This document shows, piece by piece, positions 53,864-63,761 of a stretch of DNA of 64,000 bases. The DNA is from Rossellomorea aquimaris (lineage in GTDB: Bacteria > Bacillota > Bacilli > Bacillales > Bacillaceae_B). Under the pieces are notes generated by a model. It was not told the origin of the DNA, did no database searches, and saw only the letters and a list, made by a program, of their open reading frames with translations. Positions within the stretch are counted from its first letter, which is position 1. Every line of letters begins with the position of its first letter. The DNA lies in the NCBI RefSeq assembly GCF_000935355.1, contig NZ_JXZC01000005.1:62001-126000 (forward strand), read 5' to 3'. Made by a program: the position numbers and the translations under genes.

Positions 53864-56044
53864 CTAAGCCAATTCTACGAGTAAATCAAAGTCAATATGG
53901 GCCTCAATATAAATAGGAGGAGTATCTAAGGGAAATGCTTTAACTTTAAAGGCAATACCATTTTTATCAAATTCAGCTTCTTCAATTGTAAATTTAGCTT
54001 CTTCATGACCTACTATCTTTTTTATTGAAGGCTCAATGTGTGATCCAAGTAAATCTTCAGCTGCATAGTTAGCGTTTTTACCTATTAAATTTTCAGGCAT
54101 TATTTTACTCCAATGCCAAGGTATTAACTTACGGCCTTTTCTCCACCTTTCAACAAGGTGAACATTATCGAGTCCTTCGACTACACTTTGTCCAGCATGC
54201 TCACTAACAATAACTTGAAGAGCACCATTTGTTCTTTCTATACCTGAAGATAAGGCTTTGAAGACTTTATTTACAGCTTGCAATTCTTCTTTTTCCGAAT
54301 CTTTTTCTGTATTATCTGGAAAATGAGTCTGGCTTGGTTGATCAATGACTAATAGACTAGGAACATAAGGGATATTTTGACTTATAAAAAGCTCATGTAA
54401 TGCTAACATAGTCGCTATATGATATCCAAGCCAGTTGGCACCACTTCCAATTTCTCTAAGCCACACAGTATCACCTTTTTCATTGATAACACGAATAGTT
54501 AATTTATTGGTATCAAGTTGGATTAGGTCGTCACCTGTCTCTAAATCTAAGATTGAACCATAATGACCTGCAAACCTTGTAAACTTATATAGCGCTGCTT
54601 CTTTCCTTTGCACAAAAGTTTCAAAGTCTACAGTGGAAACTAACTCTTCCTCTTCTGCTTTTAATTGAGAAATATCATTAGCTAATTCTCCTTCATCAGT
54701 GAGGGAATCGTGAAGATTAATAAACTCGGCAGTCCTACCAACGAACATTGCAATTTGCTCTCTTGTTGCTTTCATCTCTTCAGTTTCCACTTGTAAATAA
54801 TCACGTTCAGATCTAACTTGTTTAATTTCTAACTCTTTGTTGGTGATTTGTTTTCGAATGTCTACTTCTTCTGCGTCTAGCATCGGTGGAACAAGTGTAA
54901 TAGACTTCCACTGCGCTTCTACTTTTTGAGTGGATTCAATCAGATTTTTAAGTTCATTGGTTGGATTTTCACTACTACTTCCACATAAAGGACAAGAATG
55001 GTTTTGACTTATTCTCTCAGTTAACCAAGACGTAGATGAAAGCCGATCTCTTTTCCTGGCAATATTTACTTCTGAATTCCCTCTTGCGAGTGAAAGCTCC
55101 TTTAACTGAGTTAGTCTAACTCTTAATGTTGTAAGCTCTGAGTGAAGATGAATTTCTCTTTCACGAAGCCATGAAAGTCTACCAGCATTCAAATTTTCAT
55201 TATCTTCATTCATATAAAACGAGCTCTTTTTCCAAGAGATTATTATATCTTTGAGTCTTTCAAACAAGATTTTTGTGTCTGTTTCTTCAACACGTATTGA
55301 GGGCAATAAACCATATTGTATCCCCACCAAATATCTAGCCCGTACTTCTCCCGAAAAATTTTCAATACTTATTTTTAAAGATTCCAATTGCCTTTGTTTC
55401 CGATCAATTAAACGTCTAACCTCTCGTAATCTATGCTGTTTGATGAGGGTTTCAGAATTAACCACTCCTAATACTAAGGGGAATATTTCTCTTAATTTTC
55501 TTGCATGCTCTTCAATATCCCCTTCGAAAAACATAGTTTCATTGTTAGCAACTATTCTCTGAGGTTGAAAAATAAAAGCTGTCATATCTGAAATAGAAGC
55601 TCTGCCCTTGAACCCACTACCTGTGTTATCAAAGTCCGAATCAGATTGAGGTAACCTTGCCAATCTTTCTAATATGCTCTTAGCAAAATCGCGGTTTGCA
55701 TTTTTTTGGGGACTTTCTGGAATACCAACTTTTATCCCTTCATTTATCATATAGTCACCAGTTGATTTTTGTTTGCCTGGGTCTCTACGTGCAAATAGCT
55801 TTTCTCCCTCATCCGTGCTGATTAATATCCCATACCAAGAAGAATTATTTCTAATAGGTCCGATCTTGGGAATAGAACAACCACCTGACCCTAAGCAATA
55901 ATCAATAATTTCGATGATCGCCGATTTACCACTACGACTCGAACCTGTTATATAATTTATTGCACCTTCCTTGAAGTTAAGGAGACGAACATTTTTATTA
56001 CTATCCTTTGGCCAAATAATAATCTTCAATATTGTAAAATTCAT
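53864..56044 (-). CDS. ABC-3C system ATPase, DUF3732 type
   Basis: 726 residues, SMC/Rad50-like layout. Walker A GSSRSGKS at 34-41; coiled coils on both sides of a C-P-L-C zinc-hook-like motif near 353; a signature-like [20 protein letters not shown] near 545; and a Walker [15 protein letters not shown] near 566, where Gln replaces the usual catalytic Glu of D-E-P. DUF3732 proteins are the ATPase of ABC three-component systems, predicted nucleic-acid-sensing conflict modules. Start overlaps the preceding stop (ATGA). Confidence 0.85.
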   Translation of the reverse strand: MNFTILKIIIWPKDSNKNVRLLNFKEGAINYITGSSRSGKSAIIEIIDYCLGSGGCSIPKIGPIRNNSSWYGILISTDEGEKLFARRDPGKQKSTGDYMINEGIKVGIPESPQKNANRDFAKSILERLARLPQSDSDFDNTGSGFKGRASISDMTAFIFQPQRIVANNETMFFEGDIEEHARKLREIFPLVLGVVNSETLIKQHRLREVRRLIDRKQRQLESLKISIENFSGEVRARYLVGIQYGLLPSIRVEETDTKILFERLKDIIISWKKSSFYMNEDNENLNAGRLSWLREREIHLHSELTTLRVRLTQLKELSLARGNSEVNIARKRDRLSSTSWLTERISQNHSCPLCGSSSENPTNELKNLIESTQKVEAQWKSITLVPPMLDAEEVDIRKQITNKELEIKQVRSERDYLQVETEEMKATREQIAMFVGRTAEFINLHDSLTDEGELANDISQLKAEEEELVSTVDFETFVQRKEAALYKFTRFAGHYGSILDLETGDDLIQLDTNKLTIRVINEKGDTVWLREIGSGANWLGYHIATMLALHELFISQNIPYVPSLLVIDQPSQTHFPDNTEKDSEKEELQAVNKVFKALSSGIERTNGALQVIVSEHAGQSVVEGLDNVHLVERWRKGRKLIPWHWSKIMPENLIGKNANYAAEDLLGSHIEPSIKKIVGHEEAKFTIEEAEFDKNGIAFKVKAFPLDTPPIYIEAHIDFDLLVELA

Positions 56045-56553
56045 TTATTAGGCTCCACTCCTAATATAGTCAAATATTCAAAAATGGACATATTTCCTGC
56101 CCAAATTCCTAGTTTATTTGCTGCCTTTAATACAGCTTTAGTCTCCGCTTGAACATTTTTTGGAAGCTTGAAGTTACTTCTAGAGGTGAAGTTCCCATTC
56201 TCAAGTGTGACTAGATTACAAGCTATAGCCAGATTTAGAGAACGAAGAGTTCTTTTCTCCATTGACATTATACGATTTTCAAGATTAAATATAGCTTCAT
56301 TTTGTGCTAATGAAATAGAGGGTTCACGGTCAAGTATAGAGCGAAGCCCAGACGACTCCCGCCTCTTTATTATTACTTTTCGGCTGGTGCCATGAAATAC
56401 TAAAGGAAGTATAGTAAATATGTGCCACAATGTTAAATGCTCATGCTTCTCTTGTGGATAGGATATGAAACCCTGAGCAAATGCCCAAATTGCATTAGCT
56501 CCAATTGCAGGATTTTGCATTATTTCGTATTCTTGTAAAAGCGACCCGCTCAT
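56041..56553 (-). CDS. ABC-3C middle component
   Basis: 170 residues, mostly helical: [40 protein letters not shown], then [20 protein letters not shown] and [20 protein letters not shown]. The N-P-A-x-G-A-x-x-I-W-x-F start and the ILPLVFH-x(2)-S/T segment are typical of the middle components of three-gene ABC systems. Thought to connect the ATPase and the effector protein. Tightly packed: 2 nt from the upstream gene, 4-nt overlap with the ATPase. Confidence 0.78.
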   Translation of the reverse strand: MSGSLLQEYEIMQNPAIGANAIWAFAQGFISYPQEKHEHLTLWHIFTILPLVFHGTSRKVIIKRRESSGLRSILDREPSISLAQNEAIFNLENRIMSMEKRTLRSLNLAIACNLVTLENGNFTSRSNFKLPKNVQAETKAVLKAANKLGIWAGNMSIFEYLTILGVEPNK

Positions 56554-56555
56554 AG

Positions 56556-57722
56556 TTAAGACTTTCCTTTCGATAGCGACTTAAAGCTAGGGTGCCAACC
56601 TATAACTGGTTCTTTTTCCATACTAAAATGTGCCAATGCATGGAAATTTCCACTTGAAATTGACTTTGGCAAAATTTCATTATGAATATAAGTGTTATTT
56701 TCTATTGTTAGATCCAAACACTCTTGCCCTTTTATTTCTAAAGAAGAAAATGGTTGCCTATTTGCTCTTCTTCTTGCAGTTTCCCAACATCTTTTCAAAT
56801 CGTTTTCATAGAGTAAAAGAGTTGTCTCAGAAACTGTATCATTATCTGACCATTTCATACGAGTGTCTTGTGCATGCAAATAATCTAAAATTGACTCTCT
56901 AATTAATTCTTCATCTGCATTAATCCAATCTAACTGTTTTACAAACCCATATGAGTCATACTTATTAATATCAACATGAATATCAAATGGCTCAATTAAT
57001 GCGGTCAACCGAGCAACATTCACTTTCCTGAATAGCCCTTTTAACTCCTTATCAAAGTCCTTTCTGGTAATTCTCGGACGTTGCTTATTTTCAACCGAAT
57101 ACCTAATGTTCCTAGTTACCCAACCTTTCATTTGATCAAATATACCAACTTTCATGTTTGTCTCAAAAACCCTAAGAGCTTGTATATTTTCCAGGTCACC
57201 ACCAAATTCAGAACTCATTTTATCAAATATTGAAATTTTTATGATCAGATTTTTCAGTTGCTCTTCACTTATACTCAAAAGAGTATTACCATATCCAATT
57301 AAATCCTCCCTTAAAGTAGGAATAATTTCCTTTAGTTCATTACAAATTATTTCTGCTGACTCAATCTCTTTTACATTATTTATTCTTTTGGCAAGACACT
57401 TAGATGAAATTGATCCATTTGTAACAAGGTGGAACTCTGTATTTAATAGAATTGTTGGGTCTCTCTTAATTGTCTCCGCCCAAATATGTAATGTCTTCCA
57501 TAATGCAACACTTCTATCAGAAAGAGGCGAATTGGACTTTACGGTCGATTTATCCTGTTCTCTAATTTCTTTTCCGTTATGATAATGTACACTCACGTCA
57601 TCAATATCCTCAATCCCTATTTCAACAACGTCAACTGAAGACTGAAAGAGATTATAAGTTGCACGATCAAACTGGTATACATATCCTAATGCTGGGCCAG
57701 AAGCAGAATGATCTGTACTCAT
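56556..57722 (-). CDS. ABC-3C effector/C-terminal-domain protein, nuclease-like N-terminus
   Basis: 388 residues from ATG at 57722 (GGAGGGG at 6-7 nt). The start GPALGYVYQFDRATYNLFQS, followed by an acidic strand (EIGIEDIDDV) and EIREQDKSTV, recalls the Cap4/DUF4297-type dsDNA nuclease fold (G-x-x-Y-Q, D-D, Q-x-K). A helical remainder contains LSDRSVALWKTLHIWAETI and ends with an ABC-3C C-terminal-domain-like part. First gene of the three-gene operon. Nuclease activity is inferred from this short pattern only. Confidence 0.72.
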   Translation of the reverse strand: MSTDHSASGPALGYVYQFDRATYNLFQSSVDVVEIGIEDIDDVSVHYHNGKEIREQDKSTVKSNSPLSDRSVALWKTLHIWAETIKRDPTILLNTEFHLVTNGSISSKCLAKRINNVKEIESAEIICNELKEIIPTLREDLIGYGNTLLSISEEQLKNLIIKISIFDKMSSEFGGDLENIQALRVFETNMKVGIFDQMKGWVTRNIRYSVENKQRPRITRKDFDKELKGLFRKVNVARLTALIEPFDIHVDINKYDSYGFVKQLDWINADEELIRESILDYLHAQDTRMKWSDNDTVSETTLLLYENDLKRCWETARRRANRQPFSSLEIKGQECLDLTIENNTYIHNEILPKSISSGNFHALAHFSMEKEPVIGWHPSFKSLSKGKS

Positions 57723-57948
57723 GGTACTCCCCTCCAAATAATTAGAAATCATTGTTATCTATTCGACAATTTTCTTACATTTCCTTCCTATTAATAAAAA
57801 TTAATAAACTCATATTTTTTCTAAAAAAACTAATAATATTTGATTTTCTTTAGAATTAGTAAGCTTAACAAGTGATTACTCCCTAACCAAATAACAAATT
57901 TTGTTTAATATGGTAAAATAGATAACAAACTATTATGGAGGTATCATA
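57723..57948. promoter_or_regulatory. divergent promoter region of the ABC-3C operon and helicase gene
   Basis: 226 very AT-rich bases between the two starts. For the helicase an extended -10, TGGTAAAAT (57911-57919), lies 30 nt before the GTG; no clear -35. Shared region suggests joint control of both transcripts. Confidence 0.4.
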
Positions 57949-60492
57949 GTGACTTTTGACTTTAGTAAATTCCTTGATCAGTCTGAAAAATCTAAAGAAG
58001 TAAATCCAATTAAAATTTACGATGGTCTGCCAAAAGGCAAAGTAAATGATTTATGGCGTGGTCAATACCTAGCTCTTGAAGAACTCTCTAATGAAAGAGA
58101 ACACAATAACATTGCAGTGAATTTAAATACTGGAGGTGGAAAAACAGTAATAGGTTTACTCTATGGTCAGTCATTAGTAAACGAGTTAGAGGACAGAGTT
58201 TTTTATTTGTGCGGATCTAACCAGCTTATTAAACAAACGAGTGATGCTGCTGAGAGCCTTGGGTTAAAAGTAGCAACATATTTTAATAGAGAAATGAAAT
58301 ATGAACGTGAGTTTAACCTAGGTGATGTTCAATGCTTGACAAACTATCAAACCTTATTTAACGGGAAAAACCGTAGATTCCGCAATGATATTAAAGGAAT
58401 TATATTTGACGATTCCCATGTAGCTTCTCATATTGTGAGGGAAAACTTCACACTTAAAATTTCAGAGGATGAATTTCCTAAAACATACGCATCTTTAGTT
58501 GGATTAGTTCGCCCTTATTTTAATAGTACATACCGTTTACAAGAATTTGATCAGGTTGTAACATATAAAAATGATCCATCAGTTCTCTTTATTCCTTTGT
58601 TTGTTTGGAGCAAGATATTTGGAAAAGTTGTCGAGACATTAACAAATGAGAAAGTTACCGAAAAAATGTCTACAATGTTTTCTTGGGAACATTTAAGAAA
58701 CAATTTAGATTTATGTTCAGTCTTTCTTACTTCTAACTCAATAGAAATAACACCTTTTTTACCACCTGTCCAAGAGCTTAGTTTTATGTCTGAACAAACT
58801 AGAAAGGTATTTCTTTCAGCAACAGTACAAGATAAACCTGAATTCATCCGTACATTTGGATTCCTCCCTGATATTCATATTGATCCAAAAACGAGTGCTG
58901 GTGAATCTGAAAGATTAATTGTGACCCCTTACATGAATCCAAATATTAAAGAAGAAATGTTTGAATTTATTATTAATTTAAGTAGAAAAGAAAAGGTTTT
59001 AATTATCCCAAAGAGTGAATATCAGGCACGAAAGTGGCGTGATTACGAAATATCATTTTCATCGGATGACTTCTCAGATAAAGTAGACGAATTTAAAAAT
59101 GCCTCCCATGGAATATTGGTTGCCCCTGCACGATTTGAAGGTATGGATTTTCCAGGTGATACTTGTAGATTACTGATTATAGATGGTCTTCCTTCAGGTA
59201 CAGGATTAATGGAAAAGTTTTTATGGAGTAATTTAGGTGAAAATAAGTTCTTACAAGGAACTGTAGCATCCCGGGTAGTTCAGTCTATGGGTCGAATATC
59301 TCGTGGAACCGACGATTATGGAGCTGTATTTTTACTTGGGGATGATATGGCAGATTGGATTACCCGTAAAACTAATCGTAATGTGCTATCACCTTTTACA
59401 AAAGCCCAATTAGAATTGGGTGAAGAATTAACTAAGGAATTAAAATCAATTGATGACCTTGCTGGGTTGGTCTCTACTGTAATAAACTCCAACCGTAATA
59501 AAGGATGGACAAATTTACACAAGACTCGTGTTCAACAATTCTCTGTAACCTCCCAAGTTGAAAGTAAAGTTGAAGTCGAAGAAACACACCAAACCAAAGT
59601 GGCTAGAGCTGAACGTCTCTTTCTCAAAAATTTATGGAACAGAAATTATGCACGTGCAGCTCGCTCATTAGAAGAGACTCTTGAAGAACTCTATGTGAAT
59701 GATAAAGCTCAGGCTGCTTGGCATGCACACTGGATAGGATATGCTTATCAATTAAGTGAAAATTATTCAGCTGCGGAGAGATATTTCAATAGATCTGGAG
59801 GTACTTATAGAGCCCTTGGGAGGTTAAACCTAGAACCTGCACCTACTCCTTCTTTACCAGTCATAGCTACTGGTGATTCCCAACCAGAGAGAATTGCAAA
59901 AGTGTTAAGTGAGAGAGGTGACTTTAACTATGGATCATTTAGTGAAATGGATGGGCGACTAGCACCTATTTTTTCATTAAAAAGCTCATCTAACCAGTAT
60001 GAAACAGCTCTTTATTGGCTAGGACGTTATCTAGGATTTGAATCAAGCCGCCCAGACCAGTTGAGTAACATAGGTCGTGGACCTGATGTATTTTGGGCTT
60101 CACCTGAATTTGACATTTTACTAGAAAGCAAAGAGGACAAAGTTGATACCTCCCAATATTCAAAAAAAGATGTTGGGCAGTCTCACAACCATAATATTTG
60201 GTACGAAGAAGAGTTTCCAAAATCTCATCGTTTTAGAAAATTAATGATAGTTGGTCCAATTGTTGCAGCTAATCCCGCTGCTAGCCCAGGTAACGAAATG
60301 CATATTTGGACACCAGAAGAAATAATAGAGTTGGCAAAACGAACAAAAGCAATATTGTATGATTCATATACAACATCAGAGAGTGCAACATTCGTACTAA
60401 CTCTCAGAAGAAAATTAGAAGAATCAAATCTTAGTTTCCAAGGTATATTTGAAAGTCTTCCTGATCGGCCTATTAAGAGAAAGGAAAGTTAA
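57949..60492 (+). CDS. SF2 helicase (DinG/XPD-like) with C-terminal PD-(D/E)xK-like nuclease motif
   Basis: 847 residues from GTG (GGAGG at 7 nt). Helicase motifs: TGGGKT (61-66), FDDSH (153-157, DEAH variant), KVFLSATVQDK, and a Rad3-like end APARFEGMDFPGD with QSMGRISRGTDDYG. From about 540 a TPR-like helical part (ARAARSLEETLEELYVND, AAWHAHWIGYAYQLSENYSA). Near 707-735, GRGPDVFWASPEFDILLESK shows G-P-D and E-x-K in PD-(D/E)xK spacing, with a following Q-S-H. Probably unwinds and cleaves foreign DNA. Divergent from the ABC-3C operon. Confidence 0.8.
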   Translation: MTFDFSKFLDQSEKSKEVNPIKIYDGLPKGKVNDLWRGQYLALEELSNEREHNNIAVNLNTGGGKTVIGLLYGQSLVNELEDRVFYLCGSNQLIKQTSDAAESLGLKVATYFNREMKYEREFNLGDVQCLTNYQTLFNGKNRRFRNDIKGIIFDDSHVASHIVRENFTLKISEDEFPKTYASLVGLVRPYFNSTYRLQEFDQVVTYKNDPSVLFIPLFVWSKIFGKVVETLTNEKVTEKMSTMFSWEHLRNNLDLCSVFLTSNSIEITPFLPPVQELSFMSEQTRKVFLSATVQDKPEFIRTFGFLPDIHIDPKTSAGESERLIVTPYMNPNIKEEMFEFIINLSRKEKVLIIPKSEYQARKWRDYEISFSSDDFSDKVDEFKNASHGILVAPARFEGMDFPGDTCRLLIIDGLPSGTGLMEKFLWSNLGENKFLQGTVASRVVQSMGRISRGTDDYGAVFLLGDDMADWITRKTNRNVLSPFTKAQLELGEELTKELKSIDDLAGLVSTVINSNRNKGWTNLHKTRVQQFSVTSQVESKVEVEETHQTKVARAERLFLKNLWNRNYARAARSLEETLEELYVNDKAQAAWHAHWIGYAYQLSENYSAAERYFNRSGGTYRALGRLNLEPAPTPSLPVIATGDSQPERIAKVLSERGDFNYGSFSEMDGRLAPIFSLKSSSNQYETALYWLGRYLGFESSRPDQLSNIGRGPDVFWASPEFDILLESKEDKVDTSQYSKKDVGQSHNHNIWYEEEFPKSHRFRKLMIVGPIVAANPAASPGNEMHIWTPEEIIELAKRTKAILYDSYTTSESATFVLTLRRKLEESNLSFQGIFESLPDRPIKRKES

Positions 60493-60628
60493 AATAGAAC
60501 TCTTAATAGGTTTAATCGATTTTATTATCTCCCATTAGTAAATGTTTCTACACTCTAAGAATTTTTACGTGCTCGATAAAAATCTAACTTGTACAAAGAT
60601 CTGCACCAGGAGGGTACTTTGAAAAATC

Positions 60629-60680
60629 GGGGTCTGACCCCCAGTACATTAATGCTTCATCGTACAGAGGGTCAGACCCC
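60629..60680. repeat. GGGGTCTGACCCC hairpin repeat
   Basis: GGGGTCTGACCC (60629-60640) pairs perfectly with GGGTCAGACCCC (60669-60680) around a 28-nt loop. A single palindromic half-unit TGGGGTCAGACCCCA occurs at 61022-61036. Confidence 0.8.
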
Positions 60681-61021
60681 AATATTATACATAAATACTA
60701 TAAATAGATTAGTTCCATGAATATCCCAACGCGTTAACTTTTTCACCTTAGTCATACGGGTTAGTAAGTAACTGGCGTTGGAGCAGTGATGTGTCATTAG
60801 AGAAGATTGACGAGGATAAGCTTTTACAGCTTCAGCCTTTTAATACAATAATGCAAAAAAAGTTGTATACAGCGAACCACTGTAAAACACAGAATCTCTC
60901 AAAATTTCAAGATTGACCGAATATAGCACCTTTTACCAAACATATACCTGAGTCCCATCCTCATTCATGGTATTCAACAGAATCCACATATAGAGGTGAA
61001 GATCCTCCAGGTGAAATAAAA

Positions 61022-61036
61022 TGGGGTCAGACCCCA
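61022..61036. repeat. GGGGTCAGACCCC palindrome
   Basis: TGGGGTC-A-GACCCCA, perfect 7-bp arms; related to the repeat at 60629. Confidence 0.75.
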
Positions 61037-61046
61037 AAGATAAACA

Positions 61047-61071
61047 AATAAGGAGCTTCATGCTCCTTATT
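61047..61071 (-). terminator. terminator overlapping the end of the zinc-ribbon gene
   Basis: Minus-strand AATAAGGAGC/GCTCCTTATT around 5 nt, then TGTTTATC. Confidence 0.7.
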
Positions 61072-61243
61072 CTTTTCTAAGTTTTTCTCCAAAACATTCA
61101 TCACATATAAGCGAACCATGAGGGCTTATAAATAATTTTGTGCATTCAACGCACTCTGTATATCCTTTAATTTCCTTAAGATAATTTATCTTCCTGGCCT
61201 GCGCTGCTTCTCTTTCTTCCATATCACGTTTAGCTCTCCCCAT
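61067..61243 (-). CDS. 58-residue zinc-ribbon protein
   Basis: Found by translating the minus strand: ATG at 61243 with GGGGGG 6 nt before it, TAA at 61067. A basic helical N-terminus (MGRAKRDMEEREAAQARKIN) precedes a C-x-x-C (CVEC) and a second C-x-x-C (CDEC) about 14 residues later, a four-Cys zinc ribbon. Possibly a nucleic-acid-binding accessory protein of the neighbouring island. No family recognised. Confidence 0.7.
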   Translation of the reverse strand: MGRAKRDMEEREAAQARKINYLKEIKGYTECVECTKLFISPHGSLICDECFGEKLRKE

Positions 61244-61430
61244 CTTGGACCCCCCTTAGAGTTTAGACTTCTTACACTTCAGTATAGGTATAAGAGTCTC
61301 ATTTTATACTATATAAAGTGAATAATAGTTTTTAATATTCTTTATTTATAAAGGGGAATATTAATCTATTACAAAAATCAATATTTTATTAAACAAAATA
61401 AACAAGACCAAAGGAGATCTTTTTATCAAT

Positions 61431-61769
61431 TTAGTCTAGAACTGGTACATCGGCTTGTATATGGATGAACTTGAATCCCTTAGACTCATTCTGAGTAGGT
61501 GTTGTTTCTGATCCTAATCCATTATTTAAAGCATATAGAAGAGGTGGACACCTTAAGGTACACTTGAATGTTTTACCATTTTCCTTTACATAATTTCCAA
61601 CTGATTTAATAGCACTACCCCAATGTCCTTGTAATTCTCTACCATGGGAAAATTGTAATAAACCTACTAGTTCTCTCTCCAAATAATTATCACGCATGTT
61701 GGCTTTCAATCCCTGTGTAGGTGTTACAGTTGATGCAAATTCTGGTTTTTTTGTATTATCATCTAACAT
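61431..61769 (-). CDS. protein of unknown function
   Basis: 112 residues: DDNTKKPEFASTVTPTQGLK, NYLERELVGLLQFSHGRELQ, GHWGSAIKSVGNYVKENGKT, and a beta-rich end GFKFIHIQADVPVLD. AAAAGG upstream of ATG. No family recognised; soluble, no signal peptide. Lies between the island and the rbs operon. Confidence 0.6.
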   Translation of the reverse strand: MLDDNTKKPEFASTVTPTQGLKANMRDNYLERELVGLLQFSHGRELQGHWGSAIKSVGNYVKENGKTFKCTLRCPPLLYALNNGLGSETTPTQNESKGFKFIHIQADVPVLD

Positions 61770-61813
61770 TAAATATCTACCTTTTCTCCACTACTTTTAG
61801 CAATAAAGGAAAA

Positions 61814-61847
61814 AAACCTCATTCGTACAAATGCACGAATGAGGTTT
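61814..61847 (-). terminator. terminator of the rbs operon
   Basis: AAACCTCATTCGT/ACGAATGAGGTTT stem, then TTTTCC on the minus strand. Confidence 0.85.
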
Positions 61848-61858
61848 ACCACTACAAT

Positions 61859-62797
61859 TTATTCTGAAGAATCTTCTATATTCTCCTCCGTCACCAACTT
61901 CAACGGCACCGGAATCTTCTTGTCTACCTTCTTCCCTGACAACACATCAGCCCCAGCCTGAACGGCCAACGAACCAATCTTCTCAGGTTGCTGAGCAACA
62001 GTCGCAGACAGGTTACCATTACGAATGCTAGTCATCGCATCTTCATTTCCATCAAATCCAACGACTAAAACGTCACGACCAGAACTCTGGATCGCCTGCA
62101 GTGCACCCAACGCCATTTCATCGTTATGAGCGAACACCGCTTTGATATCTGGATTCCCCTGAATCAGGTTTTCCATCGTATTTAATCCTTCGGTACGATC
62201 AAAGTTCGCCGTCTGTTTGGCTACTACATCGAGCTTTTCATCCGCGATGTTATGGAACCCGGCTCCCCGCTCACGGGTGGCGGATGCTCCAGGGACACCT
62301 TCCAGTTCTGCAACCTTTGCTCCTTCACCAAGCTGCTCAACGAGGTATTCTCCGGCCATTTCTCCTCCCTTTTCGTTATCGGAGCTGACGAGTGTGGCGA
62401 CGTCTCCTTTTTCCGCTGAACGGTCAAGGGTGACGACGGGAATGCCCAGGCTGTTGGCCGACTGGACGGCAGTAGAGATGGCCGCTGAGTCCGTCGGGTT
62501 GATGAGTAAGACGTTGACACCCTGCTGGATAAGGTCTTCTACGTCATTGATCTGTTTTGCAGCATCATTCTGGGCATCAACGACGACGACTTCCATGCCT
62601 TGTTTCTTCGCTTCGTCTTCTACCCCGTTTTTCATGGAGACGAAGAATGGGTTATTAAGTGTTGAAACGGATAGTCCGATTTTAATGTCTTCCGGGTTTG
62701 AGCTTTTATTTGGCTTGGCCCATTCCGGCGGCTGCAGGGAGCAGGCGCCGAGGAATAGGAGTGACAAACTGATTAGTAGTAACCATGCTTTTTTCAT
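61859..62797 (-). CDS. rbsB: D-ribose ABC transporter substrate-binding lipoprotein
   Basis: 312 residues from ATG at 62797 (GGAGG at 6 nt). Lipobox L-G-A-C near 19 after LLLISLSLLF. Periplasmic-binding fold: IKIGLSVSTLNNPFFVSMKN, VVDAQNDAAKQINDVEDLIQ, TLDRSAEKGDVATLVSSDNE and DVLVVGFDGNEDAMTSIRNG. The sugar-binding R and D/N residues are in their usual places. Delivers ribose to RbsAC. Confidence 0.93.
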   Translation of the reverse strand: MKKAWLLLISLSLLFLGACSLQPPEWAKPNKSSNPEDIKIGLSVSTLNNPFFVSMKNGVEDEAKKQGMEVVVVDAQNDAAKQINDVEDLIQQGVNVLLINPTDSAAISTAVQSANSLGIPVVTLDRSAEKGDVATLVSSDNEKGGEMAGEYLVEQLGEGAKVAELEGVPGASATRERGAGFHNIADEKLDVVAKQTANFDRTEGLNTMENLIQGNPDIKAVFAHNDEMALGALQAIQSSGRDVLVVGFDGNEDAMTSIRNGNLSATVAQQPEKIGSLAVQAGADVLSGKKVDKKIPVPLKLVTEENIEDSSE

Positions 62798-62807
62798 AGT
62801 ATCCCTC

Positions 62808-63761
62808 CTACGCTGCTTTCTTTCGGTCGATGAGAACCGCGATGATGATGACGACACCCTTTACGACCATTTGGAAGAAGGATGAGACGCCGAGCAGGTT
62901 CAGACCGTTGTTTAACGTTCCGATGATGAGTGCACCGATCAGTGTTCCGACGATCAGTCCGCGTCCGCCTGACAGGCTTGTCCCGCCAAGGACGACGGCG
63001 GCGATGGCATCTAGTTCATAGGATGTACCGGCAGTCGGCTGGGCTGAATTCAGGCGTGACGTCAGAATTGCTCCTGCGAGTGCTGCCAGTAAGCCGGTCA
63101 GGGAGTAGATCATCACTTTGATGCGTGGTACTTTGATTCCTGAGATAAGTGCTGCTTTTTCATTTCCACCGATGGCATACGTTTTTCGGCCGAACGGGGT
63201 TTTATGCAGGATCACCCAAAGGATCGCAAACGTCAGGATCATCGTGACGGCAGGTACCGGGATTCCAAGGAAGTATCCTCTTCCGAACAGTTGGAATGCA
63301 TAGCTGTCACCGAGTCCCGTGATTGGATTTCCGTCTGTGTATACAAGCGTTAAACCACGGAACATCGTCATTGTTGCAAGTGTTGCGATGAATGGTGCCA
63401 TTTTTCCTTTTGTGATCAATAATCCGTTGACCATTCCCATCACGGCTCCGAGGATACAGCCGATCAAGATCGCAAGGATCGGGTCGATTCCCGATACCAT
63501 CATCCCTGCCATGAGGGCACTGGATAAGGCGAGGATCGAGCCGACGGATAAGTCAATTCCCCCGGTCAAAATGACGAAGGTCATCCCGTAGGCAATCAGG
63601 GCGTTGATCGCAACCTGTCGTAATAGATTCAATAAGTTCAAGGGTTCTAGAAAACTAGGGTTGATGATGGATACGGTCGCAATCAGCACAAACAGTCCGA
63701 GGAGTGGACCGAGCTTTTGCATCAGATTGCCGACGTGATTCGTTTTGAGTGCGTTATTCAT
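62808..63761 (-). CDS. rbsC: ribose ABC transporter permease
   Basis: 317 residues, eight to ten membrane helices. [60 protein letters not shown] and [20 protein letters not shown] are hallmark RbsC/AraH-family segments, the third being the ATPase-contacting loop. Overlaps rbsA by 8 nt and is followed 10 nt later by rbsB. Confidence 0.94.
   Translation of the reverse strand: MNNALKTNHVGNLMQKLGPLLGLFVLIATVSIINPSFLEPLNLLNLLRQVAINALIAYGMTFVILTGGIDLSVGSILALSSALMAGMMVSGIDPILAILIGCILGAVMGMVNGLLITKGKMAPFIATLATMTMFRGLTLVYTDGNPITGLGDSYAFQLFGRGYFLGIPVPAVTMILTFAILWVILHKTPFGRKTYAIGGNEKAALISGIKVPRIKVMIYSLTGLLAALAGAILTSRLNSAQPTAGTSYELDAIAAVVLGGTSLSGGRGLIVGTLIGALIIGTLNNGLNLLGVSSFFQMVVKGVVIIIAVLIDRKKAA

Larger units (their letters stand above)
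60493..61066. other. gene desert between helicase and zinc-ribbon genes
   Basis: About 570 AT-rich bases with the GGGGTCTGACCCC palindromes described separately. A plus-strand frame near 60955-61050 reads HPHSWYSTESTYRGEDPPGE then IKWGQTP, possibly a decayed coding remnant. No gene with a start and ribosome binding site seen. Confidence 0.45.

Noticed and set aside
52560-61800. Prophage or integrative element
   Set aside because: No integrase, structural, lysis or transfer genes, and no tRNA or direct-repeat ends that I could see.
62217-62885. 222-codon plus-strand frame opposite rbsB
   Set aside because: Antisense of a confidently identified rbsB; Ser/Ala-rich and no ribosome binding site.
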